The position numbers were made by a program, and so were the translations under genes. Positions 55,192-62,567 of a DNA stretch of 64,000 nucleotides are shown piece after piece. The DNA is from Sphingobacteriaceae bacterium (lineage in GTDB: Bacteria; Bacteroidota; Bacteroidia; UBA7662), in the NCBI GenBank assembly GCA_030682795.1, contig JAUXNJ010000047.1, positions 350,845 to 414,844 of the forward strand. The letters are read 5' to 3'. The stretch's first letter is position 1. Each line of letters opens with the position of its first letter. Below the pieces are notes generated by a model that saw only the letters and a program-made list of their open reading frames with translations, did not search any database and had not been told where the DNA came from.

Positions 55192-56457
55192 ATGAACAAT
55201 GCTCCTTTAGCCGAACGCATGCGGCCCAAAAAGCTGGATGACTATGTGGGACAAACCCATTTGGTAGGTCCTAATGGCATCATCCGGCGCATGATTCAGC
55301 AGCAGAACTTACCTTCTTTATTGTTTTGGGGACCGCCGGGTGTAGGTAAAACCACTTTGGCGCAACTCATCGCGCAGTCTATGAAGCGCCCCTTTCATGT
55401 GCTCAGCGCCGTGCAAGCAGGTGTAAAGGATGTGCGCGAGGTGATTGGTCGTGGGGGTGGCATGTTTGCACCGGTATTGTTCATCGACGAAATCCACCGT
55501 TTTAGTAAGAGTCAGCAAGACGCCTTGCTAGCCGCTGTAGAAAAAGGCCAAATCACCCTCATTGGCGCCACCACCGAAAATCCTTCTTTTGAAGTCAATG
55601 CGGCCCTATTGAGCCGTTGTCAGGTGTACTTACTAGAAAGCTTAAGCAAAGACGAGCTCTTGCAAATCGTTACACATGCCTTGGAAAAGGATGAGCTTTT
55701 AAGCAAACGAAAGATTGAAGTCGCAGAACACCAGGTGCTTTTGCAACTCAGCGGTGGCGATGCTCGCAAATTACTTAATCTAATTGAATTGGTGGCCGAT
55801 AGTCAGGCGCCTGACCAGCCTACCACCATCACCGATGAATTGGTGCTTGCTTGCGCCCAGCAGCACATTGCGCGCTACGACAAATCGGGCGAGCAGCATT
55901 ACGACATCATTTCGGCCTTCATCAAATCGCTGCGGGGCAGTGACCCCAATGCAGCGGTGTATTATTTGGCCCGCATGATTGTGGGCGGTGAAGATCCTAC
56001 TTTTATTGCCCGGCGCATGTTGATCATGGCTTCAGAAGACATCGGAAATGCCAACCCAACTGCCATGATTTTGGCTAAAAGCTGCATGGATGCAGTTAAA
56101 ATGCTTGGCTACCCCGAGGCACGCATCGTTTTGTCGCAAACCGCCGTTTACCTGGCCACCTCTGCCAAAAGCAACGCCAGCTATGTAGCCATTGACGCAG
56201 CCATCGACCTGGTGAATAAAACTGGAGACCTACCCGTGCCATTGCACTTACGCAACGCTCCTACCAAGCTCATGAAGGAGATTGGCTACGGCAAGGGCTA
56301 TCAATACAGTCACGATGGTCCGGGAAACTTCATCCGCCAAGAGTTTTTGCCTGATGATATTATAGGTGCGATGTTATTTGACCCAGGTGGTAATCCAAGA
56401 GAAAAGGAAATGCGCGAACAGCTCAAAAAATGGTGGGGTGATAAATACAAGTATTAA
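55192..56457 (+). CDS. rarA: Replication-associated recombination protein A
   Basis: The 421-residue AAA+ ATPase (RarA/MgsA) acts on stalled replication forks and binds SSB and DNA ends. It has the Walker A GPPGVGKTTLAQ, Walker B LFIDEIHRF, sensor 1 GATTENPSFEVN, and the clamp-loader-like C-terminal part with SALRGSDPNAAVYYLARM-type SLRGSDPNAAVYYLARMI and EDIGNANP. The start MNNAPLAERMRPKKLDDYVGQ is typical. It is a single gene with its promoter very close to the ATG. Confidence 0.95.
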   Translation: MNNAPLAERMRPKKLDDYVGQTHLVGPNGIIRRMIQQQNLPSLLFWGPPGVGKTTLAQLIAQSMKRPFHVLSAVQAGVKDVREVIGRGGGMFAPVLFIDEIHRFSKSQQDALLAAVEKGQITLIGATTENPSFEVNAALLSRCQVYLLESLSKDELLQIVTHALEKDELLSKRKIEVAEHQVLLQLSGGDARKLLNLIELVADSQAPDQPTTITDELVLACAQQHIARYDKSGEQHYDIISAFIKSLRGSDPNAAVYYLARMIVGGEDPTFIARRMLIMASEDIGNANPTAMILAKSCMDAVKMLGYPEARIVLSQTAVYLATSAKSNASYVAIDAAIDLVNKTGDLPVPLHLRNAPTKLMKEIGYGKGYQYSHDGPGNFIRQEFLPDDIIGAMLFDPGGNPREKEMREQLKKWWGDKYKY

Positions 56458-56654
56458 GATAGATGGTACTTCAGCATTCTTTCACACTTTAACATTTTTC
56501 AACCCTATACTTCATTTTCGTTTCATTCGCTTTATGTAATGCTCGTAGCCCAGTGCTTTTACAAATTATTTTAAGCTATGTAATTCAGGTAACACAGTAA
56601 GTTTAATAAATACCTGAATTTTGTTTCAAGAAATTCAATACCCCAAATAAAGCA

Positions 56655-56936
56655 ATGAAAACGATCAAAGAAATTCTTCAACAGCCACAAGCCACCATCA
56701 TCGATGTTCGCAGTCCTATGGAATATGCAAGTGGCCACGTAGATGGTGCAGTGAACATTCCCGTGGATGAAATTGCCCATGAGATGGAGCAGCTCAAAAC
56801 CCTCACGCCTCCTTACATTTTGTATTGCCGCAGTGGTGCACGTAGCAGCATGGCAGCACATTACATGACCCAAGCTGGCTTCAAAGAGGTGTACAATGCT
56901 GGTGGTTTGGCCGACATTCGCATCTTGATGATGTAA
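56655..56936 (+). CDS. Rhodanese-like domain protein
   Basis: The 93-residue single-domain rhodanese has IDVRSPMEYASGHVDGAVNIP and the active-site loop YCRSGARSS, with the catalytic Cys that carries persulfide sulfur. It has no signal peptide and is probably cytoplasmic. It lies 49 bp before a small DUF6132 membrane protein on the same strand. Its natural donor and acceptor are unknown. Confidence 0.93.
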   Translation: MKTIKEILQQPQATIIDVRSPMEYASGHVDGAVNIPVDEIAHEMEQLKTLTPPYILYCRSGARSSMAAHYMTQAGFKEVYNAGGLADIRILMM

Positions 56937-56985
56937 TTGGCCGCTACTTCTGTATTTTTACTTCATCCTTTTTAAATTTAATTCA

Positions 56986-57207
56986 ATGAAATACTGGTTT
57001 AACTTAGGCAATTGGCGATATGTAATTGGCGTTTTGCTCGGCGCGGCAACTGGCTATGGCTACTGGTATTTTTATGGCTGTGTAAATGGCTGCACCATTA
57101 CAGGTTCAGCGCTAAACAGTAGCTTGTATTTTGCTTTTATGGGTTATTTGTTGGCGGGAATGTTTAAGCCCGAATCCAAAAAAACGGCTCCAAACGACCC
57201 GAACTAA
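56986..57207 (+). CDS. Small DUF6132-type membrane protein
   Basis: The 73-residue protein has two hydrophobic helices (about 10-28 and 40-60) with, between them, the motif FYGCVNGCTITGS: a cysteine pair three residues apart inside a short loop. This matches the DUF6132 family as I remember it. No function is established. Genes of this kind are often next to rhodaneses, as here, which suggests a sulfur or thiol role but does not prove it. A terminator follows directly. Confidence 0.78.
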   Translation: MKYWFNLGNWRYVIGVLLGAATGYGYWYFYGCVNGCTITGSALNSSLYFAFMGYLLAGMFKPESKKTAPNDPN

Positions 57208-57234
57208 GTAATTATATTTTCTAGCATGACATTC

Positions 57235-57258
57235 AATCCGGCATCAGCCGGATTTTTT
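57235..57258 (+). terminator. Terminator after the rhodanese-DUF6132 pair
   Basis: AATCCGGC-ATCA-GCCGGATT followed by a T-run forms a perfect 8-bp stem 27 bp after the stop codon. The reverse strand lacks a T-tract, so it serves the rightward genes only. Confidence 0.88.
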
Positions 57259-57293
57259 CGTTGATAGTCCGGCTACCTCCTACTCAAGAAGAC

Positions 57294-58535
57294 TTAGGAG
57301 CGCCTGTTTGCCAGCAAAGGCGGTGGCTCTCCATTAAAGGGGTTGCTGCGGCCAATGGTAGTGGCCATGATCCCCGACGCCCGCAGCACTGCCCTGTCGC
57401 CATAACGGTCCCTGATTTTATCCATGGCCGAGTACAGACTGATGAGCTCCTCTGTATCATCAAACAAACTGATTTGGTATCCCCCTTGCACCAAATCACT
57501 ATAACGAACCCCAATTAAGCGTACCAACAAACGCTTGTTGTACAGCTTATCAAATAGCTCCAGCACTTTGGGAATGAGCAAATGATCGGCCGAGGTATAA
57601 GGAATATGTTGCTGCAAGGTGTAGGTATTGAAGTCGGAATACCGAACCTTGACCATGATACAGGAAGTAAGTTTATGTCCCCTGCGCAACTGAAAAGCCA
57701 GGTTTTCGGCCATGGCCGATAAAATGCCTTTGAGTTTTTGTACATCGGTGGTATCGCGGTCGAAGGTGCGCTCGGTAGAAATGGACTTGCGCTCGTGAAA
57801 GGGCTCTACGGGACTGTTATCGATGCCATTGGCTTTTTTCCAGAGCTGGTTGCCGTGCTGACCAAACACCCGCTGCAGCAAATCTACAGGCATTTCCTGA
57901 AGGGTACCCACATAACGCACACCCAGTCCCCGCAAGGTCTGATACATTTTATCGCCCACCATGGGTATTTTTTTAACCGATAAAGGCGCCAAAAAAGGCT
58001 TCTCAGTACCTTTTAAGATATGTATCTGGTTATTGGGCTTGGCTTCTCCTGTGGCCACTTTCGAAACGGTTTTATTGACCGACATTCCAAAAGAAATGGG
58101 CAAACCCGACTCTCGAATTACCTTCTCCCTCAACTCAGTAGCCAACTTAAAACAGCCAAAAAAGCGGTCCATCCCCGTTAAATCCACATAAAACTCATCA
58201 ATCGAAGTCTTTTCAAACAAAGGAACCTCGCTTTCTACAATGTCGGTAACCAGTTTGCTGTATTTGGTATAATTGGCGGTATTGCCGCGAATCACCACGG
58301 CCTCGGGACAAAGATTACGTGCCATTTTCATAGCCATGCCCGAGTGCACCCCAAAAGCGCGCGCTTCATAGCTGCACGAAGCCACCACCCCCCGGTCGCT
58401 TGTACCGCCAATCAAAATCGGACGCTTTTGCAATCGGCTGTCGAGCAAACGCTCCACCGACACAAAAAATGTATCTAAATCCATATGCACAATGGTTCTA
58501 TCCAGCTGCGCATCTACTTCTGCTCGTTTTTTCAC
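57294..58535 (-). CDS. DinB-type Y-family DNA polymerase
   Basis: The 413-residue protein is a translesion DNA polymerase. VHMDLDTFFVSVERL holds the first metal-binding Asp and the steric-gate region, KTSIDEFYVDLTG holds the second acidic pair (Pol IV normally has SIDEAYLD, here SIDEFYVD), and KIPMVGDKMYQTLRGLGV is the thumb HhH. QISLFDD at about residue 354 resembles a sliding-clamp binding motif (QLSLF). The start is GTG with AGGAGGG six bases upstream. The gene follows the DnaE-type polymerase gene by 95 bp on the same strand and is last in the repressor-DnaE-DinB cassette. It could also be called UmuC/ImuB-like; the intact acidic residues argue that it is catalytically active, unlike ImuB. 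Confidence 0.9.
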   Translation of the reverse strand: MKKRAEVDAQLDRTIVHMDLDTFFVSVERLLDSRLQKRPILIGGTSDRGVVASCSYEARAFGVHSGMAMKMARNLCPEAVVIRGNTANYTKYSKLVTDIVESEVPLFEKTSIDEFYVDLTGMDRFFGCFKLATELREKVIRESGLPISFGMSVNKTVSKVATGEAKPNNQIHILKGTEKPFLAPLSVKKIPMVGDKMYQTLRGLGVRYVGTLQEMPVDLLQRVFGQHGNQLWKKANGIDNSPVEPFHERKSISTERTFDRDTTDVQKLKGILSAMAENLAFQLRRGHKLTSCIMVKVRYSDFNTYTLQQHIPYTSADHLLIPKVLELFDKLYNKRLLVRLIGVRYSDLVQGGYQISLFDDTEELISLYSAMDKIRDRYGDRAVLRASGIMATTIGRSNPFNGEPPPLLANRRS

Positions 58536-58541
58536 CTGTTT

Positions 58542-58548
58542 CCCTCCT
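58542..58548 (-). promoter_or_regulatory. Strong ribosome binding site of the DinB-type gene
   Basis: AGGAGGG on the minus strand, six bases before a GTG. It is a full Shine-Dalgarno match, unusual for this phylum, and decides the GTG start. Confidence 0.75.
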
Positions 58549-58630
58549 TTTCAAATATCACGCTCAGCATTGACAACTTGTGTCAGTGTATTTCAACTGC
58601 CCTAACCCAACCTGTCCTCCTTTCTAACTC

Positions 58631-61606
58631 TTAACCAGCCAATCGCCCTGCCCGACCTTCGGCATAACGCGGATCTTCCACAATGGCCAGCTTTTCTAAT
58701 CGCACCACTTCTACGATGTAGCAATCAAATTCTTCGGTAACCTTCCCCCAAAGTGCATAAATGCCCCTGCCTCGAAAAGGGTAGCGCATGGCCACGGGTG
58801 GAAAGTGAACAGAATCCATGTATTCTCCAGCTTTGTCAATGAAGGTGCCGAACTGCATGCGGTCGCCTTTGGCCGTACGGGTGTCTTTTACCGTCACCAA
58901 ATAGCCAACTACGCAAACTTGTTTGCCAACAAAGTGCTTTAGTTCGGCAGCAGGAACATGGGGTGGCGGTTTGTCGAGGAGCAAATCAAACGGACTGCAC
59001 AACGGAAATCCCAGCAATTCGAGCTCATCAAAAGCGTCTTCAAGTGCAGCATGATCGAGGGGCGGCAATACATAGTCCTTATTATTTACCACGAAAAGCT
59101 CTGGCACTGGCTGTTGTGTGTTTTTGGGTACCGCTCCCAAATGTGCCTCCCAAAGAAGGGCCTTTTTGCTTTTTCCCGTAAACCGAAAAGCACCGATGCG
59201 AATCAAAAGCGATAACTGCTCAACCGAAACAGGCACGCGCTTGCAAAAATCGGTGAGCGATTTAAAAGCTCCGTCTGCTCGTCTGGCCGCCAGCAAATGA
59301 CCCACCAACTGTGTCTCCAAGCCTTTCACCATTCCCAATCCCAGCCACAATTCCACGCCCCGCACCACCACCTCTAAATTGCTTCGGTTCACACAAGGTG
59401 CCTCCACCAAAGCCCCCTGCATACGCGCCTCGTGTACATAATGCTCCGCACTGTAAAAGCCTCCGGCATTGTTTAAGGTGGCAGCCATGTATTCGATGGG
59501 ATAGTAGGCCTTTAAAAAAAGACTCTGGTAACTCTCCACTGCATAAGAAGCAGAATGTCCTTTGGCAAAGGCATAACCCGCAAAGCTTTCAATTTGTCGC
59601 CAAATCTCCTTGCTCATGGCCTCTTCATAGCCCTTCTGCCGGCAATTATCAAAGAATTTCTGCCGCACTTGCTCAAACTCCTCCCGTCCTCTAAACTTCC
59701 CACTCATGCCCCGACGCAATACATCCGCCTCGGCCAGCGACAAGCCTGCAAAGTAGTGCGCCACCTTGATTACATCTTCCTGATACACCATCACCCCATA
59801 GGTCTCGGGCATGATTTTCAACATCACTGGGTGGGCCTCCTTTCTACGCTCAGGAAAGCGATAACGCAATATATAAGTGCGCATCATCCCCGAATTCGAT
59901 ACGCCTGGCCGAATTACCGAGCTGGCCGCCACCAAGCCCAAATAGTCATCTACCCGCAACTTGCGCATGAGCATCCGCATGGCCGGCGACTCTACATAAA
60001 AACAGCCGATGGCACGGGCCGTTCGCAGCATCTCCTTGATGCGCTCATCAGCTTTAAACCGGTTGATGTCGTGCACATCAAATGCCTCATCATCAGGCTT
60101 ATTATACGCAATGATATCAAGCGATTCGCGTATTTTTCCCAGTCCCCGTTGGCTCAAAATATCAAATTTATACAAGCCAGCATCTTCAGCCACAACCATG
60201 TCGAACATGGTTGTAGGAAAGCCTTTAGGAGGTAAGAAAGTAGCTGAAAAAGCCGTAATCGGTCGGTCTGCAATCAAAATACCGCCCGCATGTATGCTCA
60301 GGTGATTGGGAATGTCTTTCAAAAGGCTTGCGTACTGCAAAAGTAGTTGTGCAGTACGGTCAAGGGCATTTACATCAAACTTACCTTCCGACAAACGATC
60401 AATCTCTTCCTTGGGTAACCCAAACACCTTGCCCAACTCCCGCACCACCGCTTTAAACTGAAAGGTAATGTAGGTGCCGAGCAGTGCTACGTAAGGGAAC
60501 CGACTAAAAATGAAGCGAATCACATCGTCGCGATCCGACCATGAAAAATCGATATCAAAATCAGGTGGATTGCGTCGGTACAAATTGATGAAGCGCTCAA
60601 AGTATAAGTCCAATTCAATAGGATCCACATCCGTAATGCGCAATACATAGGCCACCAAACTATTGGCCCCGCTGCCTCGTCCTACATAAAAATAGCGCTT
60701 CGACCGGGCGTATTTCAGGATTTTCCAATTGATCAGGAAGTAAGACACATAACGCTTTTGGCGGATGATCTCCAACTCCTTTTCTAAACGCGAAAGCACT
60801 TGCTCAGATGGTTTGGGGTAACGATAGGTCAGCTGGCTGTAACACAAATGCTTCATTAAGCGAAAGTCGAGCTGCTCATTACCCGTATAACTCTTTAAAT
60901 TTTTATGTGGAAACTGCTCGCCATACTCAAAACTGATTCTGCAACTATCAAGTAATACCCGCGTATTATAAATAAGCTCAGGAAAGTCGGCAAACTGCTC
61001 CAATAGCTTTTCAAGCGGCATCCAGCAGTTTTCAAGCGCACCTATTTCGGTTTCAGGAAGCTTACTGAGCAAGCAATTATTGTCGATGGCTCGCAGCAAA
61101 CGATGTGCATTCCAGTCTTGCTTGCCCCTAAAAGTAGTTGGCTGCAAAATCACCGCTTGGTGCAAGGGATACTTTTTGGGATGTACCCGAATGTGATTCA
61201 AATCACGCAAACCAATGCCCAAGCGTTCATACGACTTCAAGCGATGTCCATCCCAATTGCTAAGCGGATACACCACAATGGCCTGTCGAAATGCCGGCGC
61301 TCGCCGCGGAAAATCCTCTCCACCATGCAAATGCGCACTCAAAAAATCACAGATTTCCTGATAGCCATTGTTGTTTAAGGCCAATACCACATACAAAGGC
61401 TGCACCCCTTGCCTAAAGTCTACCCCAACCACCGGCCGAACGCCAAACTTAGGTGCCAAGCGCACAAAATCAAGCACGGCCGATGTATTGTTAATATCGG
61501 TAAGTGCCAAACAGTCGATACCCGCTGTTTTGGCTTGTTCTAGTAACTTAATTGGTGATAATAGCCCGTATTTGAGACTAAACCAGCTGTGCACATTGAT
61601 GTACAT
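58631..61606 (-). CDS. DnaE-type (error-prone, DnaE2/ImuC-like) DNA polymerase III alpha subunit
   Basis: The 991-residue protein is a C-family polymerase shorter than replicative DnaE (about 1160 or more). The PHP domain begins MYINVHSWFSLKYGLL, where the first His of the usual H-x-H is Asn, then CLALTDINNTS. The palm has RNPPDFDIDFSWSDRD (catalytic DxD), KFDILSQRGLGKI (third Asp), and KGHSASYAVESYQSLFLKAYYP. HhH elements and a C-terminal OB fold follow (VCVVGYLVTVKDTRTAKGDR). I chose the inner ATG because it is preceded by AGGAGG and matches the family; the longer frame overlaps the repressor gene and adds 29 residues. It lies between the S24 repressor and the DinB-type gene, which suggests a mutagenic polymerase pair. 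Confidence 0.9.
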   Translation of the reverse strand: MYINVHSWFSLKYGLLSPIKLLEQAKTAGIDCLALTDINNTSAVLDFVRLAPKFGVRPVVGVDFRQGVQPLYVVLALNNNGYQEICDFLSAHLHGGEDFPRRAPAFRQAIVVYPLSNWDGHRLKSYERLGIGLRDLNHIRVHPKKYPLHQAVILQPTTFRGKQDWNAHRLLRAIDNNCLLSKLPETEIGALENCWMPLEKLLEQFADFPELIYNTRVLLDSCRISFEYGEQFPHKNLKSYTGNEQLDFRLMKHLCYSQLTYRYPKPSEQVLSRLEKELEIIRQKRYVSYFLINWKILKYARSKRYFYVGRGSGANSLVAYVLRITDVDPIELDLYFERFINLYRRNPPDFDIDFSWSDRDDVIRFIFSRFPYVALLGTYITFQFKAVVRELGKVFGLPKEEIDRLSEGKFDVNALDRTAQLLLQYASLLKDIPNHLSIHAGGILIADRPITAFSATFLPPKGFPTTMFDMVVAEDAGLYKFDILSQRGLGKIRESLDIIAYNKPDDEAFDVHDINRFKADERIKEMLRTARAIGCFYVESPAMRMLMRKLRVDDYLGLVAASSVIRPGVSNSGMMRTYILRYRFPERRKEAHPVMLKIMPETYGVMVYQEDVIKVAHYFAGLSLAEADVLRRGMSGKFRGREEFEQVRQKFFDNCRQKGYEEAMSKEIWRQIESFAGYAFAKGHSASYAVESYQSLFLKAYYPIEYMAATLNNAGGFYSAEHYVHEARMQGALVEAPCVNRSNLEVVVRGVELWLGLGMVKGLETQLVGHLLAARRADGAFKSLTDFCKRVPVSVEQLSLLIRIGAFRFTGKSKKALLWEAHLGAVPKNTQQPVPELFVVNNKDYVLPPLDHAALEDAFDELELLGFPLCSPFDLLLDKPPPHVPAAELKHFVGKQVCVVGYLVTVKDTRTAKGDRMQFGTFIDKAGEYMDSVHFPPVAMRYPFRGRGIYALWGKVTEEFDCYIVEVVRLEKLAIVEDPRYAEGRAGRLAG

Positions 61607-61607
61607 T

Positions 61608-61618
61608 CCCCTCCTCCT
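61608..61618 (-). promoter_or_regulatory. Strong ribosome binding site of the DnaE-type gene
   Basis: The minus strand reads AGGAGGAGGGG shortly before the ATG at 61606, an extended Shine-Dalgarno. It settles the start and lies just past the repressor stop codon, so reinitiation after the repressor is possible. Confidence 0.75.
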
Positions 61619-61629
61619 TTTTGCATCTA

Positions 61630-62421
61630 CTACTTTTTTGTACCCTGCGCCTGGCCCACCAACGTACGTAACTCTCCCAGCAACTGCTGCCATTCGGGTG
61701 CCGCTCCAAGCTCGCCTGGGACTGGCAATTTAAAACTCAAATAGCCCAAGGCTCTCCAAACTTCCAGCACTTCCTCTGCCAAAATACGATAGGGCGCATA
61801 GGCGGGATTGTCGGAACGCAACTCTAAATAGCCCTGTTCGAGTTGGTTGACAATACGCTTATAAACTACTCCTTCCCCTTTAGACACTACAATGCAGGAC
61901 TGATAATCGCGCAAACGGCGCCAATCTTGTACATATTCGGCAATGATGTAGGACCCGTTAGGAATGGGCAACATGCTGTCGCCCTTGATTTGAAACAACC
62001 GATATGAGCGTTCTGCCCCTAATTCTGCCACAGGCAGATTAAAAGCTGGAAGTTTTGCCACAAAATCAGTGTCCCGATAGCCATCTAAATAACCAGCCGC
62101 TGCTTGTACTGGCACCACACTTATTTGCTCTTCACCCCCATTTTGCACGGCCACGGGTAAAATGCGCAAACTTTTGCCGGCAACATCCACCACAGACCGC
62201 TGCCCGGGGGCCTTTAGAATGTCCTGCTGCAGCAAAGCATCAATGCTGCAGCCAAATAAATCGGCCAGCGACAGCAACACCGATAAACGTGGCTCTGCCC
62301 GCCCCTCTTCATACGCTCCCAATGCCGACCGCGTTACGCCGATGCGCACCGCCAGCTCCTCTTGCGTAAGCCCCAAGGCCTTTCGTTTGCCTTTGATATT
62401 TACTTTTAACTGCTCCATCAT
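61630..62421 (-). CDS. Cro/CI-type HTH plus S24 self-cleaving repressor (LexA-like)
   Basis: The 263-residue protein has an XRE helix-turn-helix (residues about 5-65, GLTQEELAVRIGVTRSALGAYEEG) and an S24/LexA peptidase domain. The expected self-cleavage site is the Ala-Gly of PVQAAAGYLDGY (about 109-110), the nucleophile Ser is in IKGDSMLPIPNG (about 149), and the general-base Lys is in VVYKRIVNQ (about 188). Such repressors cleave themselves when RecA filaments form on damaged DNA. It is first in the cassette with the two polymerase genes and divergent from the SQR-like gene. Two ATG codons are adjacent, so the start is uncertain by one residue. It differs from true LexA, which has a winged helix, not an XRE domain. 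Confidence 0.9.
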   Translation of the reverse strand: MMEQLKVNIKGKRKALGLTQEELAVRIGVTRSALGAYEEGRAEPRLSVLLSLADLFGCSIDALLQQDILKAPGQRSVVDVAGKSLRILPVAVQNGGEEQISVVPVQAAAGYLDGYRDTDFVAKLPAFNLPVAELGAERSYRLFQIKGDSMLPIPNGSYIIAEYVQDWRRLRDYQSCIVVSKGEGVVYKRIVNQLEQGYLELRSDNPAYAPYRILAEEVLEVWRALGYLSFKLPVPGELGAAPEWQQLLGELRTLVGQAQGTKK

Positions 62422-62430
62422 TTCAGGATG

Positions 62431-62460
62431 CTAATTTAATTAGTTTTCTATTTTAATTAG
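62431..62460. promoter_or_regulatory. Tandem palindromic operators before the S24 repressor
   Basis: CTAATTTAATTAG (62431-62443) is a perfect 13-bp palindrome around a single base, and CTATTTTAATTAG (62448-62460) is the same with one mismatch. Their centres are 17 bp apart. They begin 9 bp upstream of the repressor ATG and are the natural candidate for the binding sites of its own HTH (autorepression). Confidence 0.6.
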
Positions 62461-62505
62461 CAAAAAACAAGCGCTTACTTTTCCACAATTTTTCTTTCCA
62501 TATTA

Positions 62506-62537
62506 TTTGGATATAATTATCCTTATATCTAATTTTA
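62506..62537 (+). promoter_or_regulatory. Promoter of the SQR-like gene with a palindrome filling the spacer
   Basis: TTTG at 62506-62509 and TAATTTTA at 62530-62537 (seven of eight with TAnnTTTG) flank a spacer of exactly 20 bp. That spacer is a perfect inverted repeat, GATATAA-TTATCC-TTATATC (arms 62510-62516 and 62523-62529). A bound regulator would cover the promoter. The -7 box lies 30 bp before the ATG. Confidence 0.55.
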
Positions 62538-62567
62538 TGTCATGATATAAAACCTAAACCACCAATC

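Noticed and set aside
58571..58585. TGACA-N5-TGTCA inverted repeat between the two polymerase genes, considered as a damage-response operator
   Set aside because: The arms are only 5 bp and bear no likeness to the palindromes before the repressor, so there is no reason to link it to the cassette.
59555..60235. 226-residue plus-strand open frame opposite the DnaE-type gene
   Set aside because: It lies inside a polymerase gene with clear catalytic motifs; the frame has irregular composition and no family match.
61607..61693. 29-residue N-terminal extension of the DnaE-type protein
   Set aside because: It overlaps the repressor gene, while a strong Shine-Dalgarno site and the family N-terminus fix the start at 61606.
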